Origin: Trebouxia sp. TZW2008
Taxonomy: Eukaryota > Chlorophyta > Trebouxiophyceae > Trebouxiales > Trebouxiaceae
Length of the DNA stretch: 64,000 bases
Direction: 5' to 3'
Assembly (NCBI GenBank): GCA_002118135.1
Contig: BDIU01000229.1
Coordinates: 62,001 to 126,000 of the forward strand
Shown: positions 56,798-64,000 of the stretch, piece after piece
Position numbering within the stretch: the stretch's first letter is position 1
Layout of the letters: each line of letters opens with the position of its first letter
Translations under genes and position numbers: made by a program
Notes under the pieces: generated by a model
What the model was told of the DNA's origin: nothing
The model's input: only the letters and a program-made list of their open reading frames with translations
Database searches by the model: none

Positions 56798-59700
56798 TCA
56801 GTGGGCTTTGTTGATTCTCATCAGCAAGTGCCAGCTGTACAACTCGTTGTTGCTCCTGATGACGGCTGCCCTGTGCTTCTCTTGTGATGTGGCAGCAGCT
56901 GCTTCAAGGGCAACAACTTCAGCTTGCGCCTCAACAGCCTCTGCCTGGGTAGCAGCTGCAGGCAGACAAACATGGGCTTGCTTGTCTACATTTTACAGCA
57001 TAGTGACATATATGACAGGTTCACTTTAGTGTATATACAAATGGATTAATCAAACAGCAATATTTGGAAACATGATGTAGTGGTACTCATGAGCACTGAT
57101 GCATGCAGTGGCAGATGTGATCTGCAGCTGCCTGGGACACATATGTATGCATGCAAGCTGGTGCATTGATGCATGCTAAAACTCGCTTGGCTGTGGTTCA
57201 AACACATTGTAACACATGTTGAAATTCTACTTTGAACAGCTTGCATGGCATGTCCACCGCAACCCACAGCCAGAGATGGTTGAGCGCAGTCTGACGGTCA
57301 AACCAAGATCATGCGTGATGTAAGCCGTCTCAAACAAGGTGTCATGAAATCTCCAACAGGGGGATCTGTTGATGCTGTACACCATAATAATATAAGCATT
57401 ATTGCGTTATCAATGACACTTGCAACGCTTGCAACACAGCCCTAGAAAAATGTGCAATGAGCAAGAGAAAGCAGGGTCAACCTGCAATCCTACCTGAAGC
57501 TGCAGCGCCCCTTTTGAGGTCGGCGTCACGCAACTGCACAGCTTTCAAACACTTGAGGCATTTTGCATGCTCCGTCTCCAGGCTTTCATACTTGACCATG
57601 GTTCTGGCCTGAGCCTTCATGGCGCCAAGCAGGTCGGCCTGCAGCTGTCTGTCTACCCTTTGATCAATCTTGCGCTGCAGCACCCTGTAAGGGTCGTCCA
57701 GGTAGCGCCGCGCAGCCTGCCTGTCTTGCAGCTGCTCTGACAGGGTGTAGCCATCTCTGCCACTGTCACTGTCACTGTCGCTTTGTGAGGCAGGTAGTGA
57801 AACTAACAGGCGGCCGTCGTTGTCTGGGTGAGGAATTACCTCCAGACCTTCCCTCAACAGACGCCGCTCAAGCCCAGGCCTCAAGACATCTCCTTTTCCA
57901 GGGACCAGCTGCAAGCATAGGCATGCAGTTACATAAGCCTCTGCATGACTTGCAGTCATGATGTGCTGACCTATGAGACGCAGCCATCAGCATGAGAGGG
58001 ACAAATGCAATTAGCTGCATTACTTGCACTACTGCTGTGATGGGCCAGCAAGAATGTGCTGCCGCAGGCACTGCAAAAACCAACACGCAATCTCAGCAGC
58101 CTGCTTTAGTGATAGATGAATGCCACAGCCAGCAGAGTAGTGAGTGAGTCCTAAGTAGCGACTGCACAAAGGTCAGCTATTACACCATCCAGGCACACGG
58201 CATGCAGAAGGATTGTTAGCAAGACATCAACTGGCCCCTAGACAGCATTTTTGCGTTAAGAATGAGCCTGGCAAGCAGGGATCGTGCTTGTGGTTGATGC
58301 TTGCGGGCGCAAACATAAGCTTTGAGCGGAAAGCAAGGGACTCACGCAAAACATCAACCGGCGATCTGTAGAAAACAGCTCCAGCCAGTGCATGAGGGTG
58401 TCACTTGCCTCCTCAGCTTCAGGCCTGGACAGGTGGTGCGCATCAAACTTCAAGCATCAGCAACGGCAGAGTCGTTTTGCTGTCATCAATGTCAGGAACG
58501 CTGTTGAGAGTCATGCTGATATATAGGGAAAATGGCTATAGCAATCATATGACCAGGTAGCGCGCATCAACCACAGCAGAGTCATCAAGCTGTCATCGTA
58601 TCAATAATGCTGTTGAAACCAATGCCAATGTACAGGAAAAACGGCTATTGCAATCATAGGTCCAAACACTCATCTTGAACAGCATGCCATCCACAGAATT
58701 CAGAAGCATTGCAGACCATGGTGCTGATTGCTCTGCAGTTACCTTGCCAAAGTTGGCGAGCTCAATGTCAGCATGGACATCTGCATTGGCCTGACCCAGT
58801 GTGCTGCGGTGATGCTGTACATCCCGCATTTTCCGGCTCATATGGTAGACATCCTCCCCTGCATGACACATTATACTGCTTGGTCTTCGGTCACCACACA
58901 GCAATGTTCTGCCCAATGTCAGCACTGCAACACAACAAATGCAAGACTGTTGTGTGTCACAGCACAACATTGAAAACAGCAGCCTCTGCCAGCAGCATGC
59001 ATACCTGTTCACAGACAGGACATATGCCAGTGACGCCTGCAGCAAGAGTATGGGTTAGCATTGTTCTGCACAAGCTCAGCACATGCAGCTGGCTTGCCAA
59101 CAGTACAATTGCAGAGTGACGGCAAACATCTGCTGACAACATGCATCGAAAGTTCAGACTTGCCTGTGACGGTGTACATCACCATTGCCCACAGCCTGGC
59201 GACCATTTTGTGGTACTCTGCAGGCCCCAAGCCTGATTCGTCCTCCAGCCGTTGCAGCAGCGCATTGCAGCGGTCCTGCTTTTCTTGGAACCTCGTCCAG
59301 GCGCCTTGAACCCTCTGCTGTGAGGAATCCACTTCACGCGACCAGTAGGCGTCAGTGCCATAGCGGGGCTCCTTAACTGTACTGCCCTGACCCGCCTGTG
59401 TCCGGAAATCGCACTATATATGCTGTCTGTGCTCTTGAGTACAAAATGCCTTGCAGGTCAGGGAGCAAGTGTGCTTTGTTTACAAGATTTGCCAAATCGC
59501 TGCTGCAATTTGTGCTGCAATACATTACCTGCACTGGAGCGTGTCCATTGTCTGATTATTAGTGAATCGCTACCGCCACAGCAGTCTTGAGCTGCAGTTG
59601 GCAGAAAAATGCATACGCCTGAATTATGGCTGGTGTGTACGTCATACAAATATCGGCATAGCAAGGACTTTTGCACACATAAATTTTCAGCAGACATCTT

Positions 59701-62700
59701 GACACCAATGCCAGATGTACTGAGGCTGACAACAAGCAAGAGCCATACTTGCATTTTCAGGTGCTTGGAGGCAACAAGCAGTTTTGTCCGGCATTTGACT
59801 GTACATATCAGTCCATGTCTAGCTTGCACACATCATTCCTTTTTCACTCATGCAAGGCTGACAGTATACATCATGTATGCAAGAAGTGCAGCAACTGATT
59901 ATTTGCCTATTAATTGCAAACATTAGTCTATATCATACCTGAAGTGGGTCCCATACACATTGAGCAAAGCATCCCAGATTGTCTGTGACGGAATCAGAAC
60001 AGCATGACTGCTTTAGACTTGAGAATTGTCATGTCTATGTGTTACACACACTGTGCACGATTGGCTGCATCACCAGTAGGCGTCACCTGGTCAAGGTCTG
60101 TTCATCATGCAACTGATATTGTTGGACACATGTGCTGGAGCATTTGAGTCAAGCTTGGCAAATGTGGTGATGATGGGTTTAATAGGCGGTTTGGCCCAAG
60201 CAACCAGCCCCTTTGTAGCTCAGGCTCAGGATGCAAGCTATGGTTGTGATGATGTTCGTCAAATCCCCAACAAACCTGATAGCCATGTGAGGCATCATGG
60301 GCCAGCATTTGACATGTCAGTGGGCAGATATGGGCCACAGCAGGAATTGAGCAAGATTACCTGACCATACAAAGGTCCACACACTAGAGGCCAGCCAAAA
60401 ATGATTCAGAACCAGATTACCTTGTCTGCATTGAACTAGCTGAGCATACCTGCTTATGGTGACGCCCATGACAAGCTGGCCTGGCAAGAAATCTGGCCAC
60501 TCACTTGTGCTGGCATGAGTACAGATCATAAGTAAGTTTACCTCATCTCAACCCTCCTATTTCAGTCCATACCTTCTTGCTGCAACCAGGGTAACAGGCG
60601 AGCTTGACTGCCTCAAACCCATGTATGCTGACGCATGGTTTCTCTGTCAAGCACTCACAGTGGACATTCTACCAATCAGGGGTTCCTGAGCATACCTGGG
60701 CTGGTGACTGCTGATGCTGGTCGTCGTCAGAGCTGTTGTCTGGCAGCTTGGCAGTCCCTTCTTCATCCTGCCACTGTCCCCCCTCTTCTGCCTTGTCTGA
60801 TCCCTGCAGAATGTCACCTTGTCACATGCTGCAGCATACGATCACAACAGCATCAAACAGACACATGGGCATTGTCCTGTCTGGCGGCATGTGCTATTGA
60901 CACCGTGGACTATTGTTACATATATGCCAGTGACAGCATTCAGCACAGCGGTACGCGTGCAAGCAGCACATGGGTGAAATGCAGAAATCAGCTTGTCAAA
61001 GACTGATGACAGCGACAGGTTTTGCAATGCATACACACATGAGTAGCCGTCCCTGCTGATTCCTCTTCACATGCATAGCGCGTGCATGTCTCTGCAGCTG
61101 GCATCATGTATACTAGTCACTGACGCGACCATGACTCAGTAAGGCAAACAGGGTTTTGACCATGCCTGTGGGAATAGGACGTGTGACTGTGATGAAGTTT
61201 CAGCATTGGGACTTGAAGCAGTAGGCTGATCCTGCTGTTCTTGGCCAGTGTGAATCTCATGTGAGGGAGTATGCACAGCTTGAGGCAATCCATCCACCGC
61301 CTGAAACCATTGCAGAAGAACCTCAGAACCAAGTATGTAGTGGTCAGGCGGACTGCACTGCATGCATGCACATGTGGAATTGGCTTTGATGGCATGCTTG
61401 TGGCAAAGAATCTTCACTGAACAGCAGGTGCTTGCATTTCTCCTGACAGAACCATTCCAACATAGTTAGACACCAACTGGCAAATGTGCATCTCTAAACA
61501 ACAGGCAGCAAAAGTGCAATCAAGCTGTCATGCTTGAACACTGCAGCGCCCAGTGACAAGCATTTTACCACACAAGCAAGTCGTGACCATTCACCTCTAC
61601 ACTTTGAAACCCCTCAGGCTGCAATGCTGTATGGCCTGGTTGATGTTGGTGTTTAATTCCAGAAAAAGAGTTGCTGTGCTGTTCTGGTTTTGGGACAGTG
61701 TCCCTTTCATCTCTCGTGCTGTTTATGTCACTGTCAGGATTGGTGGTCTTGGTTTCGCCCTGCTAGAACCATGAGGTCATGTCAGGAACAGGCGCATTGT
61801 CTGTATGAACAATTTGATGCTGTCATACTCACTATCTGGCAAGCATCTGTGGCAAGTGCTGTACAGGCAGATTGGAAACACATGTGTTGTGCTGTTGTGT
61901 CTATGCTACGGGTGATGGGTGGCAGCTGACAAAACTTGTGTTGATGCAACCTCTAGCAGAACAGTGTATACACAAGGCACTGCATGATATGATCTGATGA
62001 CCACCAAGAGCTTCACTTGGCATTGAAGCTGGCAAGCTCTGTGCATGTGATGTCACTTGCTTCAGCAAAATTAAAAGACTGCAGCAGAGTCAAATGGTCA
62101 AGGGGACTCAATATTGGCTACACCTTGGGCTTCTTTGAAACTTGCACAATTCTTGGTGTGGCATCAGTGGAAAGAGTCCTCTTGGAAAGAGGTGCTGCGC
62201 CTGCCTGCAGTAGCCATGACAATTTGGCATTGCTGCAGTGCATGGTCCCGCACCTAAGAAGAATGGTTTTCTGGTGCAAGCACAAGCTGCTATGCATGCT
62301 GCGCGTGTGAGTTTCGCTTTGAACATACATGCATACATTGAGCGCAACACGCAGACAAGCCTACACTGGACTCTGCACAAATTCCGCAATCTGTTGCATA
62401 GAAGATACCGGCCTGCATGTGCAGCAAGCACATTGCAAGACAGCATGGGCTGATGCAAAAGGTGTTGCTGCAGAATGTGTACCTCCTCATACTGGTAGAC
62501 CCTCTGTGTCACATCATCAGGTGGTGCAACAGGCATTGAGAAAGGTAGTGAAGGCGCCTCAGGTAGAGTGGATGTTGATCCAGACAGTGGCAGCATTGGT
62601 GGTGCAGGTGCGGCAACAGGTGGTGGGGGCTGTGGAAGAGATGACCCATGTGATGCCACTGGTGAACCAGGTGGTGAACAAGCAGGGATTGAGTGGGGTG

Positions 62701-63532
62701 AGAATTCGTCTTCAGGAAAAGGAAGCTCCTGTCAGGCAAAGAACGGCGTCAGGAGCATGCATGAGTCACACATGCAAAGGCATCTGCAACACCTGCCCTG
62801 CATCAGCTACAGTTGCTCTGTGCTGGGCAATTTTGCAGGAACATACTTGTGCGCCAAACATAAAAAGACGCAGCAGCAAGACAGCAGCTGGAGGTGCATG
62901 ATTGTGGCTTACAGCAAAGCATACATCAATGCAGAGACTGTGCAGTGCCACATCTTTGAGCATGGTCTTGAGCAATTCAGAGAGCAACGAACAGCACCTG
63001 AGCAAAGTGCTCCATGATGGCATCCCTGACTTGTTCAGCATGGTCAGGTGGCAAATCTGACACATTGCCTCCTATTGCCTTGTACAACGACAACCTGCTG
63101 GCTGAAGTCAGACTGTTGACAAAGATGAACAGCGCAGACCAATGCTGCCCCCTTGGGTCGTTTCCAGCAACTTGGCAGCTGCTGGTGACGCATTGCACAA
63201 AGGACCCCAATGATGAATTTTCAGCTTCATGGGTTATTGTTTTGGCTGGTGCCCGCAGATTGCGCTTCCCTTGTGCACAAAGCCAATGGCGGAAGCCGGG
63301 TATTGATAAGCCTGCCAACACAGTTCTCTCCTGCAACGAGGCAGTAGGTTGTCGACTGTCACAAGCCACGCAATTCGACAAGGATGCATTTGTATGGCCA
63401 CACAGCAGATGCATTGCCAATCAGCTGGATTGCTTGTAGAGAAAATTGCGCTCAAAGGCCTGCGTGCGATACACCTCGATGTCTCACCAGAGGGAAAAAC
63501 TGAGGCGTGCCGGCATCTGCTGCCGGAGCCAT
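56798..63532 (-). CDS. Large multi-exon predicted protein, function unknown
   Basis: Minus-strand exons in order: 63532..63488, 63330..62998, 62728..62483, 62204..62124, 61759..61595, 61300..61166, 60803..60696, 60668..60573, a gap with unresolved exons, then 59413..59164, 58858..58743, 58447..58346, 57908..57494, 56955..56798. Starts MAPAADAGTPQFFPL, then a folded block (GFRHWLCAQGKRNL ... LSLYKAIGG ... MEHFAQ), then Pro/Ser-rich and acidic linkers, then a Cys-rich segment CECLTEKPCVSIHGF with LACYPGC. After the gap come YGTDAYWSREV, a helical block, a Ser-Asp run, and coiled coil (RKIDQRVDRQLQADLL) to the end RINKAH. All listed exons are phase-compatible. The exon at 59164 has a consensus GC donor (CAG|GCAAGT); exon 61166 would need another GC donor. 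A regulatory or scaffold protein is a guess only. It might be two genes, split in the unresolved middle (60572-59414). Confidence 0.5.
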
Positions 63533-63772
63533 GGGGACTGTTCTTCGCTTGCTAAAGAGATCTACAGCTGGTGGTGAAGACAGCTTTCAGTAAGGCCAGT
63601 GGTTCTCAAAGTGCGTGGACAGTTGGATTGCCTGCACCTTGATGCTGTTGCAGCCCCCTCGCTATCCTGTCTGCGTGCGAAGCGACGTCACCAGCAGCTC
63701 CTGTACGATAGAAGCATCACATAGCGACAGGACATACGTTCGCAAGAGCAGCATTGCAGAGACGCTTCATCC
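63533..63772. promoter_or_regulatory. Divergent promoter region
   Basis: 240 bp between the minus-strand ATG at 63532 and the plus-strand ATG at 63773. Higher GC than flanking introns; no clear TATA box. Confidence 0.45.
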
Positions 63773-63838
63773 ATGTCTATTGACTGGACTGCCTCCTTGT
63801 CAGGGCTTGACATCATCAGGTACAATGACGTGCCACAC
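63773..63838 (+). CDS. First coding exon of a gene continuing beyond the window
   Basis: ATG gives MSIDWTASLSGLDIIRYNDV + PH and ends at a strong donor GTGAGT (63839) in phase 0, 22 codons. The rest to 64000 is intron or unresolved. Too short to assign; the head-to-head position relative to the minus-strand gene supports it as a true start. Confidence 0.5.
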
Positions 63839-64000
63839 GTGAGTCCTTATACAATACATGTGTAGCAAAGTGCACAGCGAATTCATGGGTACAGCACTGC
63901 CAACTGAAATTTGTCAAATCCAACTGTTCCAAGGCAGTTCAGAAGCTACAGAGACAAAGCGCCACGCTCAGATTGTTACAAAGAAGGTGTTTGATGACTG

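Noticed and set aside
58957..59045. Micro-exon reading GVTGICPVCEQ on the minus strand
   Set aside because: It has an acceptor and donor but leaves in phase 0, while the following exon at 58858 needs phase 1; the direct join from the GC donor at 59163 fits.
59458..59600. Minus-strand exon-like segment with QDCCGGSDSLIIRQW
   Set aside because: Enters and leaves in phase 1 but the following exon accepts only phase 0 or 2; kept out of the model.
60105..60338. Two overlapping minus-strand frames with plausible protein-like text
   Set aside because: Both frames are open, neither joins its neighbours in phase, so neither was added to the minus-strand gene.
1..64000. CRISPR arrays, bacterial operons or rRNA genes
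   Set aside because: No spaced palindromic repeats, no operon structure and no rRNA-like sequence; all coding sequence is spliced and eukaryotic.

Overview
The window is nuclear DNA of a eukaryote, most probably a green alga (Chlorophyta). Genes are intron-rich with GT-AG and some GC-AG introns. There is a plant-type zeta-carotene desaturase, a katanin p80 subunit, a bZIP protein with the C-terminal extension seen in algal bZIPs, and a HUH endonuclease element of the kind known from green-algal transposons. Base composition is near 50% GC, so this is not a Chlamydomonas-like high-GC genome; a trebouxiophyte is a guess. All gene models were built by hand from reading frame, splice sites and phase, without transcripts or database searches.

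Layout. 1-3057 (+): 3' part of a bZIP gene. 4114-8982 (+): class V PLP aminotransferase. 9420-12914 (+): protein with six tandem Cys4 units. 14537-19555 (+): zeta-carotene desaturase. 21118-25804 (+): Crinkler-like protein with a ubiquitin-like header and a kinase-like end, crossed by a 126-base assembly gap. 26827-32017 (+): katanin p80. 32323-33846 (-): plastid-type two-domain VOC/glyoxalase protein, divergent from 34094-38383 (+), an MDR quinone oxidoreductase. 39625-45741 (+): NOL11-like nucleolar protein. About 45.7-53.5 kb: gene-poor, repeat-rich stretch holding a spliced HUH Rep-like gene (49480-50701) with a tRNA-derived short element inserted near its 3' end. 53522-54326 (+): four-span membrane protein. 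55556-56613 (-) and 56798-63532 (-): unrecognised multi-exon genes. 63773 (+): first exon of a gene running out of the window.

The most striking feature is not one gene but a pattern. In at least seven genes the introns carry direct, tandem copies of the edges of neighbouring exons together with the adjoining splice site. Most copies are decayed pseudo-exons, but several are intact and phase-compatible: three 69-nt cassettes in the NOL11-like gene, two 51-nt cassettes in the Crinkler-like gene, an alternative exon 5 in the aminotransferase, and two 52-nt alternative terminal exons in the Cys4 gene. Copy-to-copy offsets cluster at about 100-156 bp. GC-AG introns also look frequent (four well-supported cases in roughly 80 introns). 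The genes are unrelated housekeeping and accessory functions and do not form a pathway cluster.
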